DNA of 64,000 bases from CAVXJN01 sp963762165 (GTDB taxonomy: Bacteria; Pseudomonadota; Gammaproteobacteria; JASBUN01). The stretch covers positions 124,001-188,000 of the forward strand of contig CAVXJN010000004.1 in the NCBI GenBank assembly GCA_963762165.1. The letters run 5' to 3'. A program made the position numbers and the translations under genes. The stretch's first letter is position 1. Every line of letters begins with the position of its first letter. The notes beneath the pieces were generated by a model. It ran no database searches and had not been told where the DNA came from. It was given only the letters and a program-made list of their open reading frames with translations. Shown piece by piece: positions 35,427 to 44,593 of the stretch.

Positions 35427-35498
35427 GGTTCGTTCTCCTCAAAATGATTGCGATCGCCTGATGCCCCGGCCCGGGGTCGGGTCGGAGCGCAACGACGT

Positions 35499-36719
35499 TC
35501 AAGCACTCTTGGTCTTTGCCTCGCGGGCGTACGGATCGGCGGAACTGCGGCCCATGCGCTGACTCCATTCGGCAAGGTAATGGCGCATACCGATCTCGTC
35601 GTGAATGGTATTGTCTTCCTCGCGCGCCTGCAGTACGTACATGGGATCCGAATGCTCGGTCATGGCGATACCCTGACCGGAGGAAGCCAGCAGATCCTCG
35701 TGCAGGTTGCGGCCGAACGGGCTCCAGATGGTGGCCGCGTCCTTCTCGCGCTGGCGGCGGATCTCCGGCGTATCGCTCTTCAATCCGAGTGTCCGGAATT
35801 CGAGGATCACTTCTTTCGGACCGATGGGAATGTAGCTGTCGATACGCAGTACGGAAGTGCGCAGGTTGTAGGTGATGCAGGGGAACAGATCCACCAGCTT
35901 CCAGCCATTGGTGGGCAGTTTCGGCCAACCGAGGGTTGAGTGGCCGCCGCCCTTGTAAGCGCCGTAGTCGACATTCATCGAACCGACCGAAGCGTGGCCG
36001 TTCGGGAACGCTTCGTACTTGCGCTGAAAATAACCCGACTCCGGCTTCATCATGCCGGTGATGCGGTTATGGTAGTGCAGGTAGTCGTGATAGAACTCGC
36101 TGTTGGTGTCGTGAATCAGCTTGTAGTTGGTTTTCAGATGCGCCTGGTAGTACCACATCACCTGCAGCGGCTCGGCTTCCAGTTCCGGCATCATGTAGTC
36201 CAGCGCATGCCCGATGTGCTCGGACAACGGTCCGCAGTTGTCGTCCACGTTCACCCAGACGAATCCGCCGAAACCGATCTCGGAGCGCACTTCTTTCAGG
36301 GCGACATCGCTTTCGCACACTCTGTCCTGGTAACCGGCTTTACCCCGGGGAATGTCGATACACTCGCCTTTGCCGTTGAACGCCCACTGATGGAAGATGC
36401 AGACGATGCGCTTGGCGTTGCCGGAAGGTTCGTACACCAGCAGATTGCCGCGGTGGGGGCAGATGTTGTAGAAGGCGCGGATCTTCAGGTCCTCGCCGCG
36501 CACCAGGATCAGCTCGCGACCGGCCGGATGCTGGTAGGTGCGATAGTCATAGGGGTTGGGGAGTTCGCTTTCATGAACGGCGAGCCACCACGTCTTGGCG
36601 AATATCTTTTCCCGTTCCTCTTCGAATAGTTCCGGGTCGGAATAGATGGCCGGATCGGCGTAATGGGTCGGAGGAAGTTTCTTTGGACGTTGGGTCCATT
36701 CGGATTCGTTGCGTGCCAT
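35499..36719 (-). CDS. Rieske non-heme iron oxygenase, alpha subunit
   Basis: 406 residues. Rieske 2Fe-2S site: CPH near residue 87 and CIFH about 17 residues later (C-x-H-x17-C-x2-H). The mononuclear iron site is in NSEFYHDYLHYHN (two His) with an Asp later in the protein. The opening EWTQRPKKLPPTHYADPAIY and the segments NLRTSVLRIDSYIPIGP and WSPFGRNLHEDL are unlike the common benzoate/naphthalene enzymes. I am reminded of methanesulfonate monooxygenase MsmA, but MsmA is described with a longer Rieske spacer, so this stays a suggestion. No ferredoxin or reductase gene lies beside it. A sigma54-type promoter at 36770-36785 lies 50 bases upstream, like the C1 operons, which hints at a substrate that yields formaldehyde. 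Confidence 0.88.
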   Translation of the reverse strand: MARNESEWTQRPKKLPPTHYADPAIYSDPELFEEEREKIFAKTWWLAVHESELPNPYDYRTYQHPAGRELILVRGEDLKIRAFYNICPHRGNLLVYEPSGNAKRIVCIFHQWAFNGKGECIDIPRGKAGYQDRVCESDVALKEVRSEIGFGGFVWVNVDDNCGPLSEHIGHALDYMMPELEAEPLQVMWYYQAHLKTNYKLIHDTNSEFYHDYLHYHNRITGMMKPESGYFQRKYEAFPNGHASVGSMNVDYGAYKGGGHSTLGWPKLPTNGWKLVDLFPCITYNLRTSVLRIDSYIPIGPKEVILEFRTLGLKSDTPEIRRQREKDAATIWSPFGRNLHEDLLASSGQGIAMTEHSDPMYVLQAREEDNTIHDEIGMRHYLAEWSQRMGRSSADPYAREAKTKSA

Positions 36720-36769
36720 TGCTGTTCACCTCGCTGCCGGGAGAGTCCCGAATGCTCACGAGCTGACAG

Positions 36770-36785
36770 AGCAATAGTAGTGCCA
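36770..36785 (-). promoter_or_regulatory. sigma54-type -24/-12 promoter for the Rieske oxygenase operon
   Basis: Minus strand TGGCACTACTATTGCT, a perfect match to TGGCAC-N5-TTGCW with 10 bases between GG and GC. Predicted start near 36759, giving a 40-base leader. A dyad TGTTTCG-AAG-CGACACA (36883-36899) lies about 100 bp upstream, an enhancer-like place. Confidence 0.82.
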
Positions 36786-36882
36786 CGATTTACCAGACTA
36801 TTTAACCCTTTGATTTGTCGGAATTAGAATTCGGGATATAGATGACTGATTTGGTTATGTTTTGTTTCCGCCCGCACAACAC

Positions 36883-36899
36883 TGTTTCGAAGCGACACA
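36883..36899. promoter_or_regulatory. candidate activator dyad upstream of the Rieske promoter
   Basis: TGTTTCG-AAG-CGACACA is a near-perfect dyad (one mismatch between arms). Its left part, TGTTTCGAAGCGAC, resembles the tandem elements at 5354-5386 (TGTTTCGRTTTGAC). It also lies just outside the 3' end of fhcC. Confidence 0.5.
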
Positions 36900-36946
36900 G
36901 AGTCGGGGTGGCGCACCACATCGCGTCCCACCGGGGCAGGGAAAAC

Positions 36947-37765
36947 CTAGGCAGGGACGACGATCTCGCCGAGACCACCGTTGGCGCGATCGCCAAGCCA
37001 GCGGCGCACGAGGGGCGATGGCGGTGGCAGAGGCGCGTTTTCCAAGCGCGCCAGTTCGCGCCGCAGGACCGGGAGGAAACCGAGGGGCAGAGTGCCATTG
37101 TCGACGAAGGTGGCCGGCAGTTCCGGGGGCGGCGCACTCAGTAGCAAGGTGCCTCGGCGCATGCCACGACCAGCGCCGGGACCGATGCCGCCCCGCACCG
37201 CCAGCGTACCGGCGATCATGCGCGCGCCGAGGCTGGCGCCGCAGTCGCCGCCGATCAGGATGGTCCCACGCCGCATCTGTGCGCCGGCGCGCTCGCCGGC
37301 ATTGCCCTGAACCACGACCACACCGCCGTTCATGCCCATACGTCCGCCGGGCCGGGGGGCGCCGAGCAGGTCGCCGGCATTGCCATCGACGCGCAATGTT
37401 CCACCGGTCATGCCAGTGCCGGCATAGGCACCGCAATTGCCATGCACGATGATCGACCCCGCTTGCATGTTCTCGCCCAGAAAGGCGCCGACATCGCCGA
37501 ATATTTCCATGCGCCCGCCGTCCATAGCCACGCCCGCGCCCTGCAACCAAGGCACGCTGCCGTGGATTTCCAGCACCGCTTCGCCTTCGTCCGCCGTGAG
37601 TTCGATCTCGAACCAAGCCGACAGCGGTTGCAGGCGGCGGCCGCATGGCAATTCCAGGTTCGCGATTTGATCGAGCGACAACGAGGCCAAGCCGGGTGGA
37701 CGCAACGGCGACAGGTCGATGCGGCCGTCAGGCTGGCGGTGCAAGCGCAGGCGCACGACGCTCAT
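36947..37765 (-). CDS. fhcC: formyltransferase/hydrolase complex subunit C
   Basis: 272 residues from the ATG at 37765 (ATGA overlap with fhcD); the frame is open further upstream. The glycine-rich right-handed beta-helix typical of FwdC/FhcC and glutamate synthase C-terminal domains is clear in repeating units such as GGRMEIFGDVGAFLGENM, AGSIIVHGNCGAYAGTGM, GGTLRVDGNAGDLLGAP and GGVVVVQGNAGERAGAQM. It is a structural subunit of the Fhc complex, which moves the formyl group from formyl-H4MPT to methylofuran and releases formate. Last gene of the fhc operon. Confidence 0.94.
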   Translation of the reverse strand: MSVVRLRLHRQPDGRIDLSPLRPPGLASLSLDQIANLELPCGRRLQPLSAWFEIELTADEGEAVLEIHGSVPWLQGAGVAMDGGRMEIFGDVGAFLGENMQAGSIIVHGNCGAYAGTGMTGGTLRVDGNAGDLLGAPRPGGRMGMNGGVVVVQGNAGERAGAQMRRGTILIGGDCGASLGARMIAGTLAVRGGIGPGAGRGMRRGTLLLSAPPPELPATFVDNGTLPLGFLPVLRRELARLENAPLPPPSPLVRRWLGDRANGGLGEIVVPA

Positions 37766-38655
37766 TGCATGATCTCCCGCAGGTGGAAGTGATGTCGGCC
37801 CAGCTTGCCGCCGTAGTTCCCGGCGCTGATGCGCACGATGCCTCGCTCGGCACCGTAGCGGCAAACCGCTTCCATCCCTGCGCGCATGCCGTCGCGCACG
37901 TCATCGGCGCTCAGGCCGTTGATTACGATCTCCAGCACGCCGCCGACGTCGGCACCCAGCGCAGATGTTGTCAAGCCGCGCAAGGTCGGGCAGAAGGCGT
38001 CGTTGGTGGATGCGATCAAGGCGGCATATTTCGAGCCGACTTTCGAACCCGAGCGCACCACGCCGCCGGGAAACGGCATGATGACGTTTGCCACCTGGCC
38101 CATGCGTTCGATCGCCGCTTCGCAGGCCCGCAGCGCCGCTTCCGTATCGCGAGCCAGGACCAGGAAGTTGCCGCCCCCTACGGCTTTGACGCGGCCGGTG
38201 GTTTCTTCGCAGAGAAATTCACCGTCCATGACCGGAACGCGCCAGTAGCGCCGCCCGGCGATGACTTTGGAGATCTGAAAGCCGTCGCCGAAAAAGCGCA
38301 GATTCTTACCCAGGTTGACCGGCTTACCGTCGAGGCCGGCGAACACGGCGGAGGTAGGCGCGGTGAGCAGGCATTGGCCGGTGCGTTTCTCAACCTGCGC
38401 TGCCAATGGATCGCCGCCCATGGCGAACACCAGAATGGACACGCCCGGGCGTCCGTCGGGTGTCTCTGCGGCATCGAGCTGACGTTCGACGCCGGCCTCG
38501 GCATTGCAGCCGATCACCGACGTCGCAAAACCGGTGAATGCGGCAGCGGCATGGTTTGCCCAGGTGCGATCGATGGCGGTTACGATCAGCCGCGTCGCCG
38601 CCATATCGAAGGCTTCGGCGAAAGTGTCGTCGATGCTGACGCCGTTGATGATCAC
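37762..38655 (-). CDS. fhcD: formylmethanofuran:H4MPT formyltransferase
   Basis: 297 residues; GTG start at 38655 overlapping the fhcA stop (GTGA). It corresponds to archaeal Ftr. Conserved features include NGVSIDDTFAEAFDMAATRLIVTA at the start, HAAAAFTGFATSVIGCNAEAGVE, the GRPGVSILVFAM strand, NLRFFGDGFQ, PVMDGEFLCEE and C-terminal GAERGIVRISAGNYGGKLGRHHFHL. It transfers the formyl group between H4MPT and methylofuran within the Fhc complex. Tight overlaps on both sides indicate a single operon. Confidence 0.95.
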   Translation of the reverse strand: MIINGVSIDDTFAEAFDMAATRLIVTAIDRTWANHAAAAFTGFATSVIGCNAEAGVERQLDAAETPDGRPGVSILVFAMGGDPLAAQVEKRTGQCLLTAPTSAVFAGLDGKPVNLGKNLRFFGDGFQISKVIAGRRYWRVPVMDGEFLCEETTGRVKAVGGGNFLVLARDTEAALRACEAAIERMGQVANVIMPFPGGVVRSGSKVGSKYAALIASTNDAFCPTLRGLTTSALGADVGGVLEIVINGLSADDVRDGMRAGMEAVCRYGAERGIVRISAGNYGGKLGRHHFHLREIMQ

Positions 38656-40307
38656 GCGCTGCGCTCCGCGGCCGGATGCACATGGGTGTCGCTGCCGATC
38701 AGTTCGCTCATCTGCGTATCACTGAGCATGAAATGTTGCAGCTCGAGGCTGTAATAGCGCTGGAAGTGCTTGTGTACCCCCGACTGAATGGCGCCGTCGA
38801 ACTGCGGTCGCACCACTTGGGTTTTACCTTTCGGGACATGCACGATTTCGCCGTCGCGCACCACCAATTCGCCGTCTTTCAGCAGCAGCGCGACCTTGGC
38901 GAACATGGATGCGCGGTCGGATAGATCGTCATAGACGGCGATATCGGCGATGCCGCCGGGCGCGAGATGGCCGCGGTCGCCGAGGCCGAGCAGTCGTGCC
39001 GGCGCGGCGCGGGTCATGATCGCGATTTCGTAGAGCGAATATTCCCGGTCGATATCCTTGAGCAGGCTTGCCGCAATGGCCTTCGGATGCAAGCGTTCGC
39101 TCCATGCCGCGCGCAACTCGCGGTCCATCAGCAGGTGAAACAAATACGGATAACTGGTGAACGGCGCGCCGTTGGGATGATCGGTGGTAAAGAATACCCG
39201 CCAGGGATCATCCACCAGCAGGAACAGTTCCAGGCCGATGGCCCACTGCAGGGTGTTGACGTAGCTGCTTTCCTTGTATTGAAACGGCACGATGCCGCCA
39301 GCGCCGTCTTCCGCTTCCCAGGTCGCCCATTTGCGCGGTGACGCGGTTTTGCGGCCGTTGTATTGGCGGATCACGTCGCCGGACACGGTGACGGTTTGGC
39401 CGAACATGACCTGGCCGACGTCGACGGTGATGTTCGGATTGCGGGCGATGGCCTGGGCCAGCAACGCCGAACCCGAGGAAAAGCCGCGCTTGCCTTCATC
39501 GCCGTAGCCGTAGAATTGCAGATGTGCCAGATGCATCGGCAGGCCCTCGGCGGCCTCGATGGTGCGCAGTGCGGTTTGTACATTGCCCGGCATGCCGAGA
39601 TTGTTGCAATGCACGTGCAGTGGATGCGGCACGCCGAGTTGATGTACGGCGCGTTGCAAGTGCTGCACGATGTGCCGCGAACTGACGCCGTATTCCGGTA
39701 CCTCGTCGTCGAGATCCATCTGCAGCACGCCTTCCTTGAAGGCGGCCGCTCCGCCGGCGTTGATCACCTTGATGCCCAGACCCTGGGTGGCGTGCAGCGA
39801 CCAGGCGACGTAGTCGTTGATATAGGCCTGTGGTTTGCGATCACGCAGCGCCTGCAGCAGAAAATCGTCGTTGCCGAGAATGGTCAGCCCGGCCTTGTCG
39901 ATGATCGGAATGTCGGCCATTTCCAAGTGGGCTTGCGCGGCATTGACCGGCAGCACCGCCGGTTCCACCACGGTAGTGAAGCCCATGCGCGCGTAGCGGT
40001 AGCCGGTCTCGTGGGTCGACCAGCGGGCATCGGCAAACGGCAATGCCAGCCGTTTGGCCATCTGTGCGCGGTGCTGTTCCGGCAGCAGGATGCGCGCGGT
40101 GTTGACGTTGCCGCCGGCGATATGGCTGTGAATGTCGATGGCGCCGGCCATGACCACTTTGCCGCTGACATCGTAGGTGCGGTCGATCTTGGCGCCGGCT
40201 GGCGGCGGCGCGACGATTTTGCCGTCCTGCACGTAAAGATCGCCAGTGCGCCCGTCCCACGATTGGGTCGGATCGTACAAGCGGCCGCCTTTGAGACGCG
40301 TCAGCAT
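38652..40307 (-). CDS. fhcA: formyltransferase/hydrolase complex subunit A (amidohydrolase)
   Basis: 551 residues of the amidohydrolase superfamily. The zinc ligands begin in the motif DIHSHIAGG (about 58-66), preceded by SGKVVMAGA; other parts include GNDDFLLQALRDRKP, LHVHCNNLGMPGNV (His pair), HLAHLQFYGYG and TTDHPNGAPF (Asp-His). The bacterial Fhc A subunit hydrolyses formyl-methylofuran to formate. It starts one base inside the fhcB stop (TGATG). Confidence 0.95.
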   Translation of the reverse strand: MLTRLKGGRLYDPTQSWDGRTGDLYVQDGKIVAPPPAGAKIDRTYDVSGKVVMAGAIDIHSHIAGGNVNTARILLPEQHRAQMAKRLALPFADARWSTHETGYRYARMGFTTVVEPAVLPVNAAQAHLEMADIPIIDKAGLTILGNDDFLLQALRDRKPQAYINDYVAWSLHATQGLGIKVINAGGAAAFKEGVLQMDLDDEVPEYGVSSRHIVQHLQRAVHQLGVPHPLHVHCNNLGMPGNVQTALRTIEAAEGLPMHLAHLQFYGYGDEGKRGFSSGSALLAQAIARNPNITVDVGQVMFGQTVTVSGDVIRQYNGRKTASPRKWATWEAEDGAGGIVPFQYKESSYVNTLQWAIGLELFLLVDDPWRVFFTTDHPNGAPFTSYPYLFHLLMDRELRAAWSERLHPKAIAASLLKDIDREYSLYEIAIMTRAAPARLLGLGDRGHLAPGGIADIAVYDDLSDRASMFAKVALLLKDGELVVRDGEIVHVPKGKTQVVRPQFDGAIQSGVHKHFQRYYSLELQHFMLSDTQMSELIGSDTHVHPAAERSA

Positions 40308-41587
40308 CAGCCCACTGCCTCCGGCATGTTGGTGTATTCATCGCGGATGGCGCGCAACAGCGCCGCGGCGTCGTCCAGCCCGATGTCGCGCAGCCGTTGT
40401 GCCGGGATCACCGTGTTACCGTCGCCGCGAAACAAGTAGGCGTCGTGGTCGATACCGGGCACGCCCACGGGTATGAACACATCGGCTGTTTCTGCGTTGG
40501 CCGATTGCGGACGTCCGAGTATCACCGTCGGCAAATCGCACTGCGGCGGCGCGGCATCGTGGAAGCTCGACAACCAGAACAATACGTCCGCTTCGCCGCT
40601 GGCGAGCAAACGTGCCGTGTCGTGGTGATAAGGATCGTAGACGGGTCCGCCGTAATCGAAACCCATGCGGACCGGAAAGCCGCATTTCCAACCCGCCACC
40701 TGCTGTAGCGTCGCGGCGCCATCGCCGGCGAGCAATGGCAGGCAGGCAAAGCGGGTGTGCTGATTGAGCTCGGCGACCAGTTCCACCGCCGCCTGTACGG
40801 TCAGGTCGGCGTGTTCGAAGTCGAAGGACTGAGCCGACCACAGCACCATGCCATAGTGTGCTTCGCGCATGCGCGCGAGCAGCGGCCGCAGGAGTTCGAT
40901 GGTCGCCGGTGCGACGGCGCTGTCCTCCAGGGGCCGCTCATGCAGCAGGCAGCGCAGGACATTCAACATCTCAGCCAAATGTTCCAGCCCGACGTCGATG
41001 TGTTGCGCCGCAATCGAGTCCGGTAGTTGCATGGCCGGGCCGCCGATGGTGACCACCCCGGGCGGTCGTTGCGAACCTTTATGCAGGGATACATCCGGCG
41101 CGATGAAGCGCTCGATCAAACGCGGATGGCGCTCGAATACACCGCTGTCGAGCACCACCACCAGATCGGCGCGTTGTTTGAGTTCGCCGAAGTTCGCGCT
41201 CATCCAACCGGTGCTTTGGAAGATTTGTAAATTGCGCAGCATCGCCGGCGCGTGCAGGTGATCGACGATGCCGCCTGTGGATTCAGCCAAGTCGAGCAGG
41301 GCGCGTACCGCGGCGATGTCGCCGCTACTGCCGCCGAACAGCGGCCGCCTTGCGCCGCGCAATAGCATGGAAGCCGCTTCAATGGCCGTTCGAAGGTCCG
41401 CCGGGCTGCCGTTCACGTATGCATCGGACGCGGTTTCGGCCAGGATTTCAGTGTAGCGTTCACGTGCCAGCGGGCAGGACAAGCGGGCAGGGTCCTCGAT
41501 CTGCTCGGCGCGCAGATCATCGCACAGCAAGGTGCAGAACGGGCAGGTCAGGCGCTGCCGGTCGCGGTCTTCGCTGGGCTTGGTCAT
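40307..41587 (-). CDS. fhcB: formyltransferase/hydrolase complex subunit B
   Basis: 426 residues from the ATG at 41587; the frame is open for another 84 bases but this start gives the family N-terminus. It is related to the molybdopterin subunit of formylmethanofuran dehydrogenase (FwdB). An N-terminal Cys motif CPFCTLLCDDL is retained, then GGSSGDIAAVRALLDLAESTGGIVDH, DLVVVLDSG and the C-terminal ETADVFIPVGVPGIDHDAYLFRGDGN. Bacterial FhcB is generally regarded as lacking the molybdopterin redox function and serving as a structural partner. The upstream HisA-like reading ends in an ATGA overlap with this start. Confidence 0.93.
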   Translation of the reverse strand: MTKPSEDRDRQRLTCPFCTLLCDDLRAEQIEDPARLSCPLARERYTEILAETASDAYVNGSPADLRTAIEAASMLLRGARRPLFGGSSGDIAAVRALLDLAESTGGIVDHLHAPAMLRNLQIFQSTGWMSANFGELKQRADLVVVLDSGVFERHPRLIERFIAPDVSLHKGSQRPPGVVTIGGPAMQLPDSIAAQHIDVGLEHLAEMLNVLRCLLHERPLEDSAVAPATIELLRPLLARMREAHYGMVLWSAQSFDFEHADLTVQAAVELVAELNQHTRFACLPLLAGDGAATLQQVAGWKCGFPVRMGFDYGGPVYDPYHHDTARLLASGEADVLFWLSSFHDAAPPQCDLPTVILGRPQSANAETADVFIPVGVPGIDHDAYLFRGDGNTVIPAQRLRDIGLDDAAALLRAIRDEYTNMPEAVG

Positions 41588-42511
41588 GAACGATTCCGTG
41601 GCGTCTGGGAACAATACGTCAAGTGTCCAGATGAAGCAGGCTTCGTGCCAGCCATATGCACAAGCGGCCATGCGCCGAGAGCGCAGTGAAACCGGGCATT
41701 CAGACGACTGCTGCCGATAAAGCCTGCGATGCAGTGTGACACATTGTAGCGTTGCCGGTGCACCCGGTCCGCAACCGGGGGGCGGATCGAACGCGGCGGG
41801 TTCAGTAGCAGGCAGGCCAAATCGGCGCCATCAACGGCACCGCTGTGCAGACTCGAGGCCAACAACGCACCGGCAACGCCCATTGCCCGCAAGCGATCCA
41901 GATCGCCGCGGTCGCGCACGCCGCCGGCGGCGTAGATATTGCAATTCGGAACCCTGGTTCGCAGCTGCGCCAACTGCTGCCAGGCGGGGCCTTGCTGCAT
42001 GCCAACTTGGGAAAGCGTCATCAGTATGAGGTCCCGCGGCCAGTAGCTGTGCTGCCGCCACAACGCCGGCGGTCCAAGAAATCGAGACCCCTTGAAATCC
42101 AGGGACAATACGACTTCAGGGATGCCAACGGGTGAATTCCGTTGGCTGCCAGTGGTCGTGTAGGGATTCGCTGCCGATGACGGGACGGCCGACTTGTGCA
42201 AAGTTGTTCGGATGTACATCAACCGCAGCTCGAAAGCCGGCATCGAGCCAGAATTCCAGTTGCGGGAACGCTCGCTGCAGCGCGACGATCACATCGGCAT
42301 TGTTGCCGTTGCCGCAGATGGCATCGAGGTCGGCGATATAGATCCGGGTAAACGGATGCAGCGCCAGCAGTGCCTGTAATACAGTTGCAGGCGCACTGTC
42401 AGGCGCCAATTTGGATTGCAACGGTGCATATTGATCGCGATTGCCGGCGCGGGCATGTACGACCTGGCCGCGCATCAAATCGAGAACCGGAATAATGTTC
42501 AAGGTATTCAC
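41584..42511 (-). CDS. HisA/HisF-like TIM-barrel protein of the H4MPT cluster, frameshifted
   Basis: The first frame (42511 to about 42130) reads NIIPVLDLMRGQVVHARAGNRDQY, IYIADLDAICGNGNN and EFWLDAGFR, the start of a HisA-type barrel. Near 42130 the sense shifts one base to PEVVLSLDFKGSRFLGP and CNIYAAGGVRDRGDLDRL, with GALLASSLHSGAV near the end of the barrel. Beyond about 41800 the reading has no family-like sequence, so the true end is uncertain; the frame runs to 41584, where it overlaps the fhcB start. HisA-like proteins are conserved in methylotroph H4MPT clusters but their reaction is unknown. The GTG start at 42511 abuts the divergent gene's GTG at 42512; a TTG at 42502 is the alternative. 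Confidence 0.7.
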
Positions 42512-43525
42512 GTGCGTATATTTGTCTTCGAATATGTAACCGGCGGCGGCTTTCTCGGCCGGTCGATTCCCGAGTCCTTGGCAGAGGAGGGCGATTTGAT
42601 GCTCCGGGCGCTGATTCGTGATCTGGCCGAACTAGGGCATGAAACCGTCACCATGCGCGATGGCCGGCTGGCTGATGTTTCGCTGCCCGCTACCGTGTGG
42701 CCCGTTCATCATAGCCGCGAACTGGTGCCGACACTACGCCGGGCATTGGCGGCGTGCGATGCCGGTTGGCCCATTGCGCCGGAATCCGGCGGCGAGCTGC
42801 AGCGCCTGTGTGACGCGGTGCTGAGCAGCGATCGGATTTTGCTGGGCAGTCGCCCTGAAGCAGTAGAGCTGACGGCCAGCAAATTCATGACCCTGACTCA
42901 GGCTGGCGCAGTTCGGTGTTCCCGTGGTTCCTACAGTGCGCGGCACTGCGGTACTGGACGGCGCTGCGCTGCCCGACATGCCGTGGGTAGTGAAACCCAA
43001 TGACGGTGCCGGCTGCGAGGACACCTATCTGGTGCGCGACGAAGCGGAGTTGCGAAACCGGGTGACGGCGGCCCCGAACCCGGACGGCGTAATCGTGCAA
43101 GCCTACGTCGAAGGCGTCGACGCCAGCATGTCGCTGTTGATGGCAGAGGAACGCGCCACCGTGTTGGCTTGCAACCGCCAGCAGATCGAGTTGCGGCAGG
43201 ACGCGTTCCGATCTGGACGGTTGTATCGTCAACGGGCTCGACTTCGACCCGGCCGCCGCCGACACTCTGGCGCAGGACGTTGCGCGGGCGATTCCGGGGC
43301 TGTGGGGATATGTCGGCGTCGATTTCGTGCTTGCGGAAGCGGGGCCGCAATTGCTGGAGATCAATCCGCGCTTGACGACTTCCTACGCCGGACTGAGCCA
43401 ATCCCTGGGCGTCAACGCGGCCGGTCTGGTGCTGGACCTCCTGCTTGCGGACAGGCGCCCGCGCGCAAGTGCCCGCATGCGGCAAGCCGGTGACCGTTGC
43501 GTTGGCCGCAGAATATGCCAGCTAA
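42512..43525 (+). pseudogene. ATP-grasp ligase (MfnD-like), frameshifted
   Basis: Starts at GTG 42512 (VRIFVFEYVTGGGFLGRSIPE). The coding sense changes frame near 42905, 43210 and 43480. ATP-grasp landmarks: KFMTLTQ then FGVPVVPTVRG; WVVKPNDGAGCEDTYLV (phosphate loop); VIVQAYVEGVDASMSLLM; DLDGCIVNGLDFD-like and LWGYVGVDFVL; QLLEINPRLTTSYAGLSQSLG (metal ligands); ending KPVTVALAAEYAS with TAA at 43523-43525 that overlaps the next gene's start. In archaea MfnD, an ATP-grasp enzyme, joins glutamate to tyramine in methanofuran. The neighbouring MfnF-like gene supports that identity, by inference. All active-site parts remain, so base errors are suspected. Confidence 0.75.
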
Positions 43526-44567
43526 CGGCATCATCGGCTGGGACATCGGCGGCGCCCATCTCAAAACCGCCCGTGTGAACGGCGATGGCCGCGTATGCGA
43601 CATCGTCCAGTTGCCCTGTCCCTTGTGGCAGGGCCTGGAACATCTGCAGAGCGGCATCGACCGAATCCGGCAGCGCTTCGAAGACGCAGCGGCGCTGCAC
43701 GTGGTCACCATGACCGGCGAACTGGTGGATCTGTTTTCGGATCGTGCCGACGGCGTACACCGCATCCTGACGCTGCTGCGGGAATCGCTCGGCGCACGGG
43801 CGCTACTCGTATATGCGGGCCGCAGCGGTTTTTGGGACCTGGATCGTGCTGTGCTGGAGCCGGCAGCCGTGGCGTCGGCCAATTGGCTAGCCAGTGTCGA
43901 ATGGGCGGCCTCGGTTTTGGACCACGGCGCGTTGCTGGATATCGGCAGCACCACCACGGACATCGTGCCGTTTCGCGACGGGCGCGCGGCAGCGGTGGGG
44001 GACGACGATTTTCAGCGCCTGTGCAGCGATGCGCTGGTGTACACCGGCGTCGTGCGCACGCCGGTGTTCGCGCTCGCCCGGCGGGTACCGTTCGAAGGGA
44101 TGTGGTTGCCGATGATGGCGGAGCAGTTCGCTCACGCCGCCGATGTGTACCGTCTGACCGGACAGTTGCCTACCCATGCCGATCAACACCCGTGTGCCGA
44201 CAATGGCGCCAAGACGGTCGAAGCGAGCGCCCGTCGGTTGGCTCGGATGATTGGACGCGATGCCGCGAGTGCTGCTGCCGAACAGTGGCTTGCGCTGGCG
44301 CGCTACCTCGCCGACGCGCAAGTGGCGGAGATTGCGCGCAGCTGTAGAAAGATGCTTTCACGGCTGCCTTGCGAGCCGCCGACGACCTGGGTCGGTGCGG
44401 GCGTCGGCCGGTTTCTCGCGCCGGTCATCGCACAACGTCTCGATGGCGCATACCGCGATTTCGGAGACCTTTGCGCGGTGACCGCAGAGCGCCTGCGGCC
44501 CCAGGCCAGCGACTGCGCCCCCGCGGCGGCGGTGGCCCAGCTCGCCTGGCGGCGCGAGACCGGATAA
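43515..44567 (+). CDS. hydantoinase/oxoprolinase-like H4MPT-linked C1 pathway protein (MfnF-like)
   Basis: 350 residues from the ATG at 43515, overlapping the preceding gene. It has an ASKHA-type fold: GWDIGGAHLKTARV (phosphate 1 loop) at the start, VTMTGELVDLFSDRADGV, and LLDIGSTTTDIVPFRDG (phosphate 2), then GARYLADAQVAEIARS-like helices. Homologues are annotated as H4MPT-linked C1 transfer proteins. The archaeal counterpart MfnF, as I recall it, joins the furan and tyramine-glutamate parts of methanofuran. The pairing with the ATP-grasp gene fits that pathway. The precise function in bacteria is inferred. Confidence 0.82.
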   Translation: MPANGIIGWDIGGAHLKTARVNGDGRVCDIVQLPCPLWQGLEHLQSGIDRIRQRFEDAAALHVVTMTGELVDLFSDRADGVHRILTLLRESLGARALLVYAGRSGFWDLDRAVLEPAAVASANWLASVEWAASVLDHGALLDIGSTTTDIVPFRDGRAAAVGDDDFQRLCSDALVYTGVVRTPVFALARRVPFEGMWLPMMAEQFAHAADVYRLTGQLPTHADQHPCADNGAKTVEASARRLARMIGRDAASAAAEQWLALARYLADAQVAEIARSCRKMLSRLPCEPPTTWVGAGVGRFLAPVIAQRLDGAYRDFGDLCAVTAERLRPQASDCAPAAAVAQLAWRRETG

Positions 44568-44593
44568 GCAGCCCTTACCGGCTCAGCCGGGAC

